The position numbers and the translations under genes were made by a program. The notes beneath the pieces are model-generated. The model was not told the origin of the DNA, ran no database searches, and was given only the letters and a program-made list of their open reading frames with translations. Positions 12,928 through 26,100 of a stretch of 64,000 nucleotides of DNA are shown here, in pieces (positions within the stretch are counted from its first letter, which is position 1; each line of letters opens with the position of its first letter). This stretch comes from Hypericum androsaemum (lineage: Eukaryota > Streptophyta > Magnoliopsida > Malpighiales > Hypericaceae): the NCBI GenBank assembly GCA_963995505.1, contig OZ023187.1:255501-319500 (forward strand). The letters are read 5' to 3'.

Positions 12928-13383
12928 TCATATATCATCCTCTAACTCCCATATGGCTTCTGATGGAGAATGATTTTTCCACAATACTTTCACGAACGGT
13001 AACTCCTTAGTCCTTAGTTTTCTCACCTGCCTATCCATAATCTGTAGTGGCTGCTCATCGTAGGTGAGATCGTCACGAAACTCCACATTTGGCTGATCTA
13101 ATACATGTGAGGAGTCATGTAAATATCTCCTAAGCATGGAGACATGGAATACCGGATGTATATGTGAGAACGTAGGTGGTAATGCCAACCGATAAGCCAC
13201 TTGACCAACCCGCTCTAAAATCTTGAATGGTCCCACATATCTTGGACTTAGTTTACCCTTCTTTCCAAATCTCATAACACCCTTCATCGGAGATACTTTG
13301 AGAAATACACTTGAACCCTTTTCAAATTCAATGTCCTTTCTCCTTTTATCCGAGTACGACTTCTGTCTACTCTGAGCTGTCAT
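12928..13383 (-). pseudogene. Element 1 integrase C-terminal domain with chromodomain
   Basis: An open stretch of 151 codons encodes the end of the integrase. It begins with a basic segment (KSYSDKRRKDIEF), followed by the GPY/F module (PRYVGPFKILERVG, about residues 48-60), a segment HPVFHVSMLRRY, and a chromodomain-like end (about residues 112-151: RQVRKLRTKELP, VKVLWKNH, WELEDDI). In chromoviruses this domain binds heterochromatic histone marks and guides integration, which fits the insertion in a satellite. The frame is separated from the catalytic core by stops. Family assignment is firm; activity is not expected. Confidence 0.9.
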
Positions 13384-13389
13384 TAGCCT

Positions 13390-14100
13390 CTTTCAAATCA
13401 CTTTGATCTTCTCAACCGTATCATCCAAGAATTCAAGATTCACATTTTGTTTCTCACCAACATCATCCCAATATACCGGTGATCTGCACTTCCTGCCATA
13501 CAATGCTTCATACGGTGCCATCTGAATACTACTCTGATAATTATATTGTATGAGAATTCCATCAAAGGCAAATAAAGTTCCCAACTACCTCCAAAATCAA
13601 TCACACACGATCGCATCATATCCTCGAGAATTTGTATTGTCCGCTCGGACTGTCCATCTGTCTGAGGATGAAAAGCTGTGCTCCGTGCAATCGAACAATA
13701 TGTCATCTTGAAATTTCTTCCAAAACTGAGACGTGAAATGTGTCCCTCGATCGGAGACTATCGAGACAGGAACTCCGTGCAATCGAACAATATGATCAAT
13801 GAACAACTGAGCAAACTTAGTAGCATCATACGTACTCTTGATCGGTAGGAAGTGTGCTGACTTTGTCAATCTATCCACGATAACCCAAACTGAATCAAAT
13901 CCTCGTGGTGAAGTCGGAAGGCCTACTAATAAATCCATCGTAATTCGTTCCCATTTCCATTCCGGAATATCCAGCGGTTGCAACAAACCTGAAGGTCTTT
14001 GGTGCTCAGGCTTCACCTGTTGACACGTTAAACATCTAGCAACGAAATCCCCAATGTCCTTCTTCATACCATTCCACCAATAATGAATCTTTATATCATG
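13390..14100 (-). pseudogene. Element 1 integrase zinc-finger and catalytic core, frameshifted
   Basis: It encodes the HHCC zinc-binding region (CLTCQQVK) and the DDE core. The first catalytic Asp is in TMDLLVGLP and the second in IVSDRGTHF, 61 residues later. The glutamate lies in QSERTIQ, now in another frame. A stop at 14101-14103 separates it from RNase H. The frame breaks near 13700, where a 22-bp string (13681-13702) duplicates 13773-13794 and displaces the original sequence. A further frame (13584-13393) holds the LYGRKCRSP region typical of Ty3/gypsy integrases. It is a non-functional copy. Confidence 0.92.
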
Positions 14101-15744
14101 CTACATCTTGGTAGAACCTGGATGCATGCTATAAACGGTCTTGTGTGCCTGAGCCATAATGTCTTTCCTTACGTCTCTTACATCAAGTACGACCAACCGA
14201 GTACCGTAGTATAAAACACCATTTGAACTGAGATGGAATTTAGGCAATTTACCTTCTTCAACTCTTTCAATCATCTTCATCAACTCAGGATCATCTCTCG
14301 AAAGTTCTACAACCCGACCACGTATAGTTGGTTGCAGATGTAACTCACCTAACATCATAGGCTGATTTCCATCAAGCAATGTTGTCAACTCTAACCCTTG
14401 GTCGACTATCTCATATATACTTAAAATCAAAGGCCTTCGCGTCACTGACATATGTGCCAAACTACCCGCTGACTTCCGACTCAAAGCATCGGCCACAACG
14501 TTAGCTTTACCTGGATGATAGTTAATAGTGCAATCGTAACCCTTCAAAAATTCCATCCATCTCCTCTGCCTCATATTCAGATCCCTCTGATCAAAAATGT
14601 ACTTCAAACTCTTGTGGTCAGTAAATATGTCAAACTTCTCACCATATAGGTAATGTCTCCAAATTTTTAGCGCAAACACAACTGCACCCATTTCCAAGTC
14701 ATGTAATGGATAATTATGCTCGTGTTTCTTCAGCTGTCTAGAGGCATACGCAATCACATTCCTTTCCTGCATCAATACACATCCCAAGCCAATCCTAGAA
14801 GCATCACAATACACCGAATACTTTCCAGTTGCAGACGGTAAAGCCAAAATCGGAGCATTAGTCAACAAGTATTTCAACTCCTGAAAACTTCTCTCACAAT
14901 CTTCTGTCCATTCGTACTTCACATTCTTTTGAGTCAATCGTGTCAAGGGAACGGCCAAAGTGGAAAAGCCTTTTACAAAACGTCTATAATATCCAGCCAA
15001 ACCAAGAAAACTTCGTACCTCCGTAACATTGGTAGGAGTTGGCCAATTCACCACAGCTTCTATCTTCTTTGGATCAACTGACACTCCATCCTTGGAAATA
15101 ATATGTCCTAGGAATGCCACACTTTGTAACCAAAATTCACACTTAGAAAGTTTGGCATACAACTCATTGTCCAACAACGTCTTCAAAACCAAGCGAAGAT
15201 GGCTCTCATGTTCTTCCTCAGTCCGTGAATAAATCAATATGTCATCAATAAAGACTACTACAAACTGATCCAAGAATGGTTTAAACACCCAATTCATCAA
15301 GCCCATAAAGAAAGCAGGAGCATTCGTAAGACCAAATGGCATAACCAAAAATTCATAATGCCCATACCGAGTTCTGAAAGCTGTCTTGGTCACATCTTCC
15401 TTTCGAATCCTCAACTGATGGTACCCTGACCTTAAGTCAATCTTTGAAAACCACTTGGCATCTCGCAACTGATCAAACAAATCATCGATACGTGGAAGAG
15501 GATACTGGTTGCGGATCGTTACCTTATTGAGTTGGCGATAATCAACGCAGAGTCTCAAACTTCCATCCTTCTTCCGAACAAACAACACAGGAGCACCCCA
15601 TGGTGAAACACTAGGCCGAATAAATTCCTTACCCAACAAATCCTGTAACTAAATCTTCAACTCTTTTAACTCAGCAGGTGCCATACGATATGGTGGTATC
15701 GAAATCGGCTCTGTTCCTAGCATCAACTCAATACAAAACTCAAT
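14101..15744 (-). pseudogene. Element 1 reverse transcriptase and RNase H
   Basis: A 512-codon open stretch (15639-14101) covers most of reverse transcriptase and RNase H. It has the palm motifs [11 protein letters not shown] and [10 protein letters not shown], and the catalytic FIDD at residues 130-133. These are followed by [13 protein letters not shown] and the RNase H acidic residues (Asp279 in YCDAS, Glu316 in DLEM, Asp341 in TDHKS), then VADALSR. The active-site residues look intact. Upstream, between protease and residue 1, two in-frame stops (after PPER, and before LQDL) break the polyprotein. This is the best preserved pol segment in the window. Confidence 0.95.
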
Positions 15745-16377
15745 CTATCTCTCTGGTGGTAAACCCGGTAACTCATCTGGAAAAACATCAAAAAAAATTT
15801 CCACAACGGGAATATCATCAACATTCACCTTTTCCATATTAGCCTCTTTAACAATAGCAAGGTAACTTACACAACCCCTCTTTAACAATCTCGAAGCCTT
15901 CAAACATGAAATAAGCCTTGGTGGAGTCAACATCCCATCACCCCGAAACATAAATTCTGGTTCACCCTCAGGCTTGAACTTCACAATCTTATTAAAGCAA
16001 TCCACCGTAGCATGATAGCACGATAACCAGTTCATCCCCAAAATCACATCAAAATCATCCATGTCTAACACATGTAGGTCAGTCAACATCTCATGACCAT
16101 CCACAACTATCACACACCATGTAAGAACTAAATGCACATGAATGATATGACCTGAAGGAGTACAAACATCTAACGGCTCCCTCAATGACATAAGTGGACT
16201 ATCAGAGGATCTAGCAAACTGGGGTGACAAAAATGAATGTGTCGACCCTGAATCAAACAATACTCGAGCATTAGACAAGCCTATAGGGAGTATACCTGAA
16301 ACCACATTATTAGATGCCGTAGCATCTTTCCTGGTGAGAGCATATACACGAGCAGGACCACCTTCACTCTGCTCCAT
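15745..16377 (-). pseudogene. Element 1 aspartic protease
   Basis: A 210-codon open stretch contains the retropepsin active-site motif LFDSGSTHSF, with the catalytic Asp at residue 42. It then has a conserved LDMDDFDVILGMNWL segment (about residues 105-119) characteristic of Ty3/gypsy proteases, and runs to PGLPPER before a stop. It normally matures the Gag-Pol polyprotein. The domain is complete, but the frame is disconnected from gag and from reverse transcriptase. Confidence 0.92.
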
Positions 16378-16503
16378 CGGCTCCTTTCCTCGAAGAACCG
16401 AAGTCTCTCCCTGATGGCTCTGACTAACTGGACTCCTATATTGTTCTTGAGGTCATCCCGATAAGCTAGTAAGCTGCGCATATTCTCTTGCCTTAGCCAC
16501 ACG

Positions 16504-17628
16504 ACAATCCTTAAGATGATGTCCAAACTTACTGCATCCAAAACAAGCTCCTGATTATCTGTAGCAAGGTCTTCTAGGATGTTGCTTCCCGCAACTAGAA
16601 CAATTCACTGGGCCTCCGGATTATCCTCGACCTCCTGCTTGATCGCGAGGGCCATTTCCTCTCCCAAATCCTCTACCAATTCTTCCAAATGCTCCTCCAC
16701 CTCTCGAGAAATTAGGTTAAAAGTTTGGCCTTTGCTGATGTTGTCCGAAACTATGGTTTGAACTATACTGTAGTGGCCTATCAAATCGCTGCACCTTAGC
16801 TTGCTTCTGCGCTGTAAGCCGCTCATTATCACGCATCTCCAATGTCCTCGCACAATCCACGGCCGCTGAATAAGATTGGAATCCACGTGGGTACATCACT
16901 TTAAACATCGCATCATCGAGTCCTCGAACAAATCTCTTCACCTTCCTCTCCTTAGTGGGAATCAGATGCTTTGCATAGCGAGAAAGATAATCAAACCTCT
17001 GTTCATACGCCGTCACCGTCATCTCTGGCGTCTTCAACAATCTTTCGAACTCGAACGCACGAGCATCTCTCAGACTTTCAGGCAGGAAGCGATCCAACAG
17101 TGAATCGCTAAACTGATCCCAAGTCCATCCAGTTGATTCCATAGTTTGTAACCATACTCTTGCCTCACCTGTCAATTTAAATGCTACTAGTTCCACCATT
17201 CTTTTACTATCAAAATTCAGAATCTTCCACCTCTTTTCCATCTCATCAAGGAACAACTGAGGATCATCTCGCACACCATAGAATGTGGGTGGGTCTAGCC
17301 TCAGAAACTCTGCCAATGTATCATCTCTAGGTGTCATAGCGGCTTTCTTCTCTGCCTGACTTTGTTGAGTAGCGATAAACTTCTCCATCGCCATCATCAC
17401 TCTGTCTACAGCATCACCACTCCGCTTTCTACGTCCAGAAGTGCCACTAACTGGTTGACCTATCTCAGCTGGCGTGGCAGTAGCGGTAGTAGTATGCTCA
17501 ACTGGATGTGTAGGCTCTAATGTAGCATCATCTCTAGCACTATCAGAGCTCTCACCATGTTCCCTCATCGTAGCGTTAGAACCTCTATGTGTCACAGGCA
17601 TATCCTCCCTACTAGAACAAGTCAACAT
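16504..17628 (-). pseudogene. Element 1 gag: capsid and zinc knuckle, disrupted
   Basis: The main open stretch (17628-16717, 303 codons) starts with MLTCSSRED and carries the retrotransposon Gag capsid region (about residues 110-280: FLRLDPPTFYG, ELVAFKLTGEARVW, LLDRFLPESLRDA, FVRGLDD). After a stop and frame change a CCHC zinc knuckle is present (16504-16545; CFGCSKFGHHLKDC, spacing CX2CX4HX4C). Gag packages the RNA in virus-like particles. The start at 17628 is the first ATG after the PBS; a second ATG lies nine codons on. The break between capsid and knuckle makes it a pseudogene. Confidence 0.9.
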
Positions 17629-17741
17629 TTAAGAGGCCAAATGAAAAGATTATCCAACAGAGGACAAAGACACGACAAATTCTATGCTCCGTAGGGTACA
17701 AACAAAACACATTCAATGACAAACCAAACAAACACAATCAA

Positions 17742-17753
17742 GGTCTGATACCA
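17742..17753 (-). promoter_or_regulatory. Element 1 primer binding site (initiator tRNA-Met)
   Basis: Minus strand TGGTATCAGACC starts a few bases inside the 5' LTR edge. It matches the usual plant initiator-Met site TGGTATCAGAGC except at one base. Confidence 0.9.
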
Positions 17754-17757
17754 ACTT

Positions 17758-20143
17758 TGTCACGACCCGCTCTCAGGTCAGTGACCGGCGCTAGACTCCA
17801 CGACAAACATCTGCAAATGTGCAATCTAGCAAGCCTCACACAAATTCATCCATACTCACATCAAACAAACCTGAGAAAGATACAACACATGCAAAGATGG
17901 TACACAACCATCAACGAAAAACTGAACAATCCATCTCCAAATGACAAATCCAAAATCAGACATAAACCAGGATCTAACCACTACGGAGCATCTATACAGA
18001 TGTACAAGGAAGCACAAGTCTGGAGACCTCAAAGTGTAGCCCTCGAACGAATAAGATGGGCTCGAAATACCGACTCCAGAATCAACGCTACTATGGCACC
18101 TCGGAACCTGAGATAGATTAGTAAGGGGGTAAGTGTTTGGGAACACTTAGTAAGAAGATAGAACATAACGTATTAGTTATGTCTGAGATATACGTGCCAC
18201 AGAACTAAACCATGTTCGATGTAACTGAACTTGAAATGCATGATGACCATATGATGCACAAATTACCGAAAACATAAATATAAACACACAGACACATAGA
18301 GCCATGAACAGGTTTTGAAAAGTCCCTTCCTCTGACTGCCAAGGGATATCTAAATGGCCAAACGAATCTCCGTCCACATAAACACAAAGCTAGCTTACAT
18401 ACGTAAACTAGTGATATCCCCAAACTATGAGCTCATAGACAAACATCCCCGGTTAGTACGGGAAAACCTGTTCATCTCTCTCACAAAACACATATCTTAA
18501 CAAACATATGACCCAACGGTCCAGAATCATATCCCTCACATATATGCCAAATGTACCAAATCAGCCCATGCTAGCAATCTAGCCGGCCATTCACAAATCT
18601 CACATTCATCACAAACCGATCACAATATACCAAACGTATCACATATGCACAATCTCATCTCATAACCAATAACATATGCATGAGACGCACATCAATCAAG
18701 ATCTAAAAAATGCATATAACAAACACAACCAACATATCATGGTCTATCCGCTTACACAACAAAGATCCACCGATCACACTGATTTCTGAATCCAATGCCT
18801 TTCACTCAAAGCTTTCGAAATGATTCTCATTCACCCCCACACCTTGCAGATGTTCTGTTCACAATCCCAAATCACAATAACGAGGTTAACCTCTGAATTC
18901 CTAAACCAAATCGCTGCCAACGCTTCAGAACAACGGATAACGACATAATCACAACACATCGTCTAAAAGGGCATCGAACATGTCCAAATATCTCAATCTC
19001 TTTCAATCCTTACTTTCTTGACAAATATACCACACATGTATAATCTTTTTAGAGCCTACTCCTGGTCATAAATGTCATCCAACAATCTGTTTTGGCAATC
19101 ACAACACAAACCAAACACAAGAGAAGCTCAACCACTTCATCTTCAACAATTACCACATATAACTCAATCTCAGATCATAACCACTTCAAATAACACTTTA
19201 CATGACTTCCCCTGTATGTCCTTGATATCTCAGAATCCACATATTCACTGAAATTTCAAAACAAACCACTTACCAAGTCTCTATTCTTGACCCCCTTCAA
19301 TCTGAACACAGGAGACAAGTCCGAACTTTAACCAAGTCTTGAACAAGATTTCTTCATCCAAACAAGGCATATGATATACTGTTAGAAATCTTATAGAGTC
19401 CTCTGTAAGCTGTCAAAATTCGAAGCCTAAGTATGCTTATCGATCACGTTTTCCTCAACAACCTCAGCTGTGTGCTTCTTCAACGACAGTCTGATTCAAA
19501 ATGAATTTCCCGTTGATTCCTGATCCAAATTCCACATATGATATACCAAAAGAAAGGTATTGAAGTCCTCTACAACTCTCTTCAAAAGTTAAAACTCCAA
19601 ATCTGAACGTAAGTAGGCTTACCGCTTGATTCTTTATTGAGCAGCTTGTTTCTTCCTCTTTCAGCCTTCTCTCTTCTTTCTCTTAAATTTTCGTTTTATG
19701 ACCAAGGAGATAAGTGTTCTGCCTCTTCAGAAAAGCCTCTGAGATATATGAAGAGGTGGGTGAGGTCCAATAGCAATCAACTCACCTCTTCCTTTAATTC
19801 TAAGAAGCAAACAAAGAAACTGGGGTCCAATCAGATTCATTCACAAGCAAGCAGCTCAAGAATGGCGGTCTTTTTGTTCCTTAACATCTCTAGTTTTTGA
19901 ATCAAGTGGAATCACACCATTTGAAGCCATATTGAAGAAGTTATGATTTTTTTTTACTAACCAAAGGTCTGTCCGTCCGAATTCATCAAACAACTTCTCA
20001 AGCAAATATTTTCTCTAAGACTTGTAATGGTTGAAATGGAACTCCAATGACACCAATTCACATCTTGAACACTTAAAATCACATATCTCATGTAACCATC
20101 TCGATGCGATGCATTCCGACCAACCATTTTTCTGAATGTCACA
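17758..20143 (-). repeat. Element 1 5' LTR (2386 bp)
   Basis: It begins TGTCACGACCCGC and ends GAATGTCACA on the plus strand, so it has TG...CA ends. It is nearly identical to 10424-12827, with scattered substitutions and a few small indels. One of these is a short gap near 19425 relative to the other copy. The palindrome AAGTGTTTGGGAACACTT is at 18131-18148. It would contain the element promoter and transcript start, but I cannot place these with confidence. Confidence 0.95.
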
Positions 20144-20148
20144 AATAC
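20144..20148. repeat. Target site duplication of element 1, right copy (AATAC)
   Basis: It directly follows the LTR end CACA and matches 10419-10423. Confidence 0.95.
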
Positions 20149-23100
20149 TTTGCCAAATTCTTCACCTCAGTCGTCGCCAAATTATGTGCCTCATTCTTTA
20201 CCAATTTTATGCCTCATTCTTCTTCAAATTCTTCACCGCAATCTTTTCCAAATTCTTTGCCTCATTCTTCACCAAATTCTTCGCCTCAATCTTCGCCAAA
20301 CTCTTTGCCTTAATCTTTTCAAAATTCATCGCTTCAATCTTTGCCAAATTCTTAGCCTCAATCTTCGCCAAATCCTTCGCCTTAATTTTCATCAAATTCT
20401 TCTCCTCATTCTTTGCCATATTCTTCGCTTCAATTTTTCCCAAATTCTTCATATCATTCTTCGCCTCAATTTTTTCTAAATTCTTTGCGAAATTCTTTGC
20501 CAAATTGTTCACCTCATTCTTCGCCAAATTCTTTGCCTTATTCTTTACCAAATTCTTTGCATCAATCTTCGCCAAATTCTTTGCCTCATTCTTCACCAAA
20601 TTCTTTGCCTCATTATTTCCCAAATTCTTCGCCAACTTCTTCACCTCATTCTTTGCCAAATTGTTCATTATTCGCCAAATTCTTTGCATCATTCTTTGCC
20701 AAATTCTTCGCCAAATTGTTCATTCTTCGACTTATTCTTTGCCAATATCTTCGCCTCAATTTTTGCCAAATTCTTAGCCAAATTCTTCGCCTCATTCTTT
20801 GCCCAATTGTTCGCCTAATTGTTCACCTCAATCTTCGCCTGATTCCTTGCCAAATTCTCCACCTCATTCTTCACCAAATTCTTTACCTTATTCTTTGCCA
20901 AAATTTTCGCCCCAGTCTTTGACAAATTCTTCGCCTCATTCTTTGGTGAATTCTTCGCCTCAATCTTCGCCAAATCCATTGCCTCATTCTTCGCCAAATT
21001 TTTTGCCTCAATCTTCACCAAATTCTTCGCCTCATACTTCGACAAATTCTTTGCCTCAATCTTCGCCAAATTCTTTGCCTCAACCTTTGCCAAATTTTTT
21101 GCCTCAATCTTTGCCAAATTTATCGCCTTAATCTTTGCCAAATTCATCGTAAAATTATTCAATCTTTGCCTCATTCTTTGCCAAATTGTTCATTATTCGC
21201 CAAATTCTTTTTCTAGTTCTTCGCCTCATTCTTCGCCAAATTCTTTGCCAAATTGTTAATTCTTCTCCTCATTCTTCGCTAAATTCTTAAACTCAATTAT
21301 TGCAAAATTCTTCACCTCATTCTTTTCTAAATTCTTTGCCAAATTCTTTGCCAAATTCTTCTCCTCATTCTTCGCCAAATTCTTCACCTCATTCTTTTCT
21401 AAATTCTTCACCGAATTATTCACCTCAATCTTCGCCTGATTCCTAGCCAAATTCTTCACCTCATTTTTTGCCAAATTCTACGCCAAATTCTTCACATTAT
21501 TCTTTGCCATGGCAGATTGCCCCATTCTTTGCCAAATTTTTCGTCTCATTTTTTGCCTCAATCTTTGCCAAATTTTTTGCCTAATTTTTTGCAGAATTCT
21601 TTGCCTCAATCTTTTCCAAATCCATCACCTCATTCTTTGCCAAATTCTTTACCTCATTCTTCGCCAAATTCTTCACCTCATTCTTTGCCAAATTCTTCGA
21701 CAAATTCTTCGCCTCATTCTTTGCCTCAATCTTTGCCAAATTCTTTGCCTCATTCTTTGCCAAATTCTTTGCCTCAATCTTCGCCAAATTCTTCACCTCA
21801 TTTATTGCCAAATTTTTCGCCTCAATCTTCTCCAACGCCTCAAACTTCGCAAAATCCATCACCTCATTCTTTGCCAAATTCTTTACTACAATCTTTGCCA
21901 CAATCTTTGCCACAATCTTTGCCAAAATTCTCCGCCTCATTCGTCGACAAATTCTTTGCCTCAATCTTCGCCAAATTATTCATTATTTGCCAAATTCTTT
22001 GCCTCATTCTTTGCAAAATTCTTTACCAAATTGTTCATTATTCGCCAAATTATTTTCCTCATTCTTCGCCAAATTCTTTGCCAAATTGTTCATTCTTCTC
22101 CTCATTCTTCGCTAAATTCTTTGCCTCAATTTTTGCAAAATTCTTATCCAAATTTTTCACCTCATTCTCTTCCAAATTCATCACCGAATTATTTGCCTCA
22201 ATCTTCGCCTGATTCCTAGCAAAATTCTTCACCTTATTCTTCGCCAAATTCTTCACATTTTTCTTTGCCATGGCAAAATGCCTCATTCTTTACCAAATTC
22301 TTCGTCTCATTCTTCGCCAAATTCTTCGCCTCAATCTTTGCCAAATTTTTTGCCTCATTTTTTGCAGAATTCTTCGCCAAATCCATCACCTCATTCTTCG
22401 CCAAATTCTGAGCCTTAATCTTCGCCAAATTCTTCACCTCATTCTTTGCCAAATTCTTCACCTCATTCTTTGCCAAATTCTTCGACAAATTCTTCGCCTC
22501 CTTCTTTGCCTCAATCTTTGCCAAATTCTTCGCCAAATTCTTTGCCTCATCTGCGCCAAATTTTTCGCCTCATTTTTTCCCAAATTCTTCGCCTCATTCT
22601 AATCCAAATTCTTCTCCTCATTCTAATCCAAATTCTTCTCCTCATTCTTTGCCAGATTCTTCACCTCAATCTTTGCCAAATTCTTTACTTATCATCTTTG
22701 CTAAATTCTTCGCCTCAATCGTCGCCAATTTCTTCGCCTCAATCTTCGCCAAATTCTTTGCCTCATTCTTCGCCAAATTCTTTCCCTCATTCTTTGCCAA
22801 ATTCTTGCTTTAATCTTTGCTAAATTCTTAGCCACAATCTTTGCTAAATTCTTCGCCTTAATCTTTGCAAAATTCTTTGCCAAATTCTTCGCTTAATTCT
22901 TCGCCAAAATCTTGCCTCAGTCTTCGCAAAAATCTTTGCCAAATTCATCACCTCATTCTTTGCCTAATTCTTCGCCTAATTCTTTGCCAAATTATTCGCC
23001 TCATTCTTTGCCAAATTCTTCGCCTCATTCTTTGCCAAATTCATTGCCTCATTCTTTGCCAAATTCTTCGCTATTATCTTTGCCAAATTCTTAGCCTCGA

Positions 23101-26100
23101 TATTCGCCAAATTCTTCACCTCATTCTTCGCCGAATTCTTTGCCTCAATATTTGCCAAATTATTTTCCTTAATCTTTGCCAAATTCTTCGCCTTAATCTT
23201 CGCCAAATTCTTTGCCAAATTTTTCACCTCAATCTTTGCCAACTTCTTCGCCTCATTCTTCGCAAAATTCTTTGCCTCATTCTTCGTCAAATTCTTCGCC
23301 TCATTTTTTGCCAAATTCTTTACTATAATCTTTGCCAAATTCTTAGCCACAATCTTTGCCAAATTCTCCGCCTTAATCTTTGCCAAATACTTCACCTCAT
23401 TCTTCGCCAAATTCTTTGCCCCAATTTTTGCCTCATTCTTTGCAGAATTCTTTGCCTCAATCTTTGCCAAATCCATCGCCTCATTATTTGCCAAATTCTT
23501 TGCCTCATTCTTCGCTTTAATCTTTGCCAAATTCTTCCACTTAATCTTTGCCAAATTCTTCACCTCATTCTTTGCCAAATTCTTCGCCTCATTCTTCAGC
23601 AAATTCTTTGCCTCATTCTTCGCCTCATTCTTCGCCAAATTCTTCGCCTCAATCTTCGCCAAATTCTTCGCCTCATTCTTCGCCAAATTCTTCGCCAAAT
23701 TCTTCGCCTCATTCTTCGCCAAATTCTTCGCCTCATTCTTCGCCAAATTCTTCACCTCAATCTTTGCCAGATTCATTTCCTCATTCTTTGCCAAATTCTT
23801 CACCTCATTCTTCGCCAAATTCTTTGCCTCATTCTTTGCCAAATTCTTTGCCTCACTCTTTGCCAAATTCTTCACCTCAATCTTTGCCAGATTCATCACC
23901 TCATTCTTCACCTCAATTTTTCCCAGATTCATCACCTCGTTCTTCGCCAAATTCTTCACCTCATTCTTCGCCTCAATCTTTGCCAGATTCATCGCCTCAT
24001 TCTTCAACTCAATTTTTTCCAAATTCGTCACCTCATTCTTTGCAAAATTCTTCACCTCATTCTTCACCAATTTTTTTGCCTAATTCTTCACCTTATTCTT
24101 CACCAAATTCTTTGCCTCGTTCTTTGCCAAATTCTCCACCTCATTCTTTACCAAATTCTTCGTCTCAATATTCGCCAAATTCTTCGCCTTAATATTCGCC
24201 AAATTCTTCTCCTCATTCTTTGCAAAATTCTTTTCTTCAATCTTTACCAAATTCTTAGCAAAATTCTTAGCCAAATTCTTCACCTAATTCTTCTCCAAAT
24301 TCTTCACCTCAATCTTCACAAAATTCTTTGCCTTAATCTTCTCAAAATTCTTTCCCAAATTTTTTGCCTCAATCTTCGTTAAATTTCTTGCCAAAATTTT
24401 CACCTCATGCTTCGCCAAAATCTTCGCCTCATTCTTTGCATCAATCTTCGCCAAATTATTTGCCTCATTCTTTACCAAATTCTTTGCCTCATTCTTCTCC
24501 AAGTTCTTGCCAAATTCTTCGCCACAATCTTCGCCAAATTCTTTACCTCATTCTTCGCCAAAATTCTTCACCTCATTTTTTGCCAAATCCTTTGCCTCAT
24601 TATTCGCCAAATTCTTAGCCTCATTCATCTACAAATTCTTCGTTATTCACTTCATTCTTCACCAAATTCTTCACCTCATTCTACGCAAAATTCTTCGCCA
24701 CATTCTACGCCTAAATCTTCACCAAATTCTTAGCCTCAATCTTCACCAAATTCTTTGCCTCAATCTTTGCCAAATTTTTTGCCTCAATCTTCGCCTCAAT
24801 CTTTGCCAAATTCTTCACCTCATTTTTTGCCAAATTCTTTGCCTCATTCTTCAGAAAATTCTTCGCCTCATTCTTTGCCAAATTCTTTGCCTTAATCTTC
24901 ACCAAATTCTTCGCCTTAATCTTCCCCAAATTCTTCGCCTCATTCTTTGCCAAATTCTTTAGCTCATTCTTTACCAAATTCTTTGCCTCATTCTTCACCA
25001 AATTCTTTGCATCATTCTTCACCAAATTCTTCACCTCAATCTTTGCCAAATTCATCGCCTCATTCTTCGCCAAATTCATTGCCTCATTCTTTGACAAATT
25101 CTTCGCCTCAATTTTAGTCAAATTCTTGGCCTCATTCTTTGCCAAATTCTTCGCCTCAATCTTGGCCAAATTCTTCGCCTTAATCTTCGCCAAATTCTTC
25201 TCCTCTTTCTTTGCCATATTCTTCGCCTCAATTTTTGCCAAATTCTTCACCTCATTCTTCGCCAAATTCTTTTCCTTAATCTTCGCCAAATTCTTTGCAA
25301 AATTCTTTGCCAAATTGTTCACCTCATTCATCGCCAAATTCTTTGCATCAATCTTCGCCAAATTCTTCGCCCCATTCCTCACCAAATTTTTTGCCTCATT
25401 CTTTGCCAAATTCTTCGCCTCATTATTCGCCTAATTCATCGCCTCATTCTTCGCCAAGTTGTTCATTATTTGACAAATTCTTGGCCTCATTCTTTGCCAT
25501 ATTCTTCGTCTCAACCTTTGCCAAATTCTTCGCCTTAATCTTCGCTAAATTCTTCTCCTCATTCTTTGCCATATTCTTCACCTCAAGTTTGCCAAAATAT
25601 TTGCCTCAATCTTCGCCAAATTCTTTGCAAAATTCTTTTCCAAATTGTTCACCTCATTCTCTGCCACATTCTTTGCATCAATCTTCGCCAAATTCTTTGC
25701 TTCATTCTTTGCAAAATTTTTTGCCTCATTCTTCGGCTAATTCTTCGATCCATTCTTCGCCAAATTTTTTGCCTCATTCTTTGCCAAATTTTTTGCCTCA
25801 TTCTACGCCAAATTCTTTGCCTCATTCTTTGCCAAGTTATTCAATATTCCCCAAATTCTTTGCCTAATTCTTTGGCTCATTCTTCGCCAAATTCTTTGCC
25901 AAATTGTTCATTATTTGCAAAATTCTTTTCCTCATTCTTCCCCAAATTCTATGCCAAATTCTTCGCCTCATTGTTCGCCTCAATCATCGCCAAATTCTTC
26001 AACTCATTCTTTACCAAATTCTTCGCCTCATTCTTCGACAAATTGTTCATTATTCACCAAATTCTTCGCTTCATTTTTCGCCAAATTCTTTGACTCAATC

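Larger units (their letters stand above)
10424..20143 (-). mobile_element. Element 1: full-length Tekay-like chromovirus (Ty3/gypsy)
   Basis: This is a 9.7-kb LTR retrotransposon inserted in the satellite and transcribed from the minus strand. In element order: 5' LTR 17758-20143, PBS 17742-17753 for initiator tRNA-Met, gag, protease, reverse transcriptase-RNase H, integrase with C-terminal chromodomain, hairpin and polypurine tract 12828-12863, and 3' LTR 10424-12827. Gene order PR-RT-RH-IN, the chromodomain, and long (about 2.4-kb) LTRs place it with the Tekay/Del chromoviruses. A perfect 5-bp TSD (AATAC) flanks it. The LTRs differ by roughly 2% over their first 500 bp by eye, so insertion is fairly recent. 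Stops and frameshifts in pol mean it is not autonomous now. Confidence 0.95.

Noticed and set aside
10555..18146. Small frames of 70-119 codons conserved between the element 1 LTRs
   Set aside because: Conservation is explained by LTR duplication; they are antisense or unrelated to gag-pol and have no known domain.
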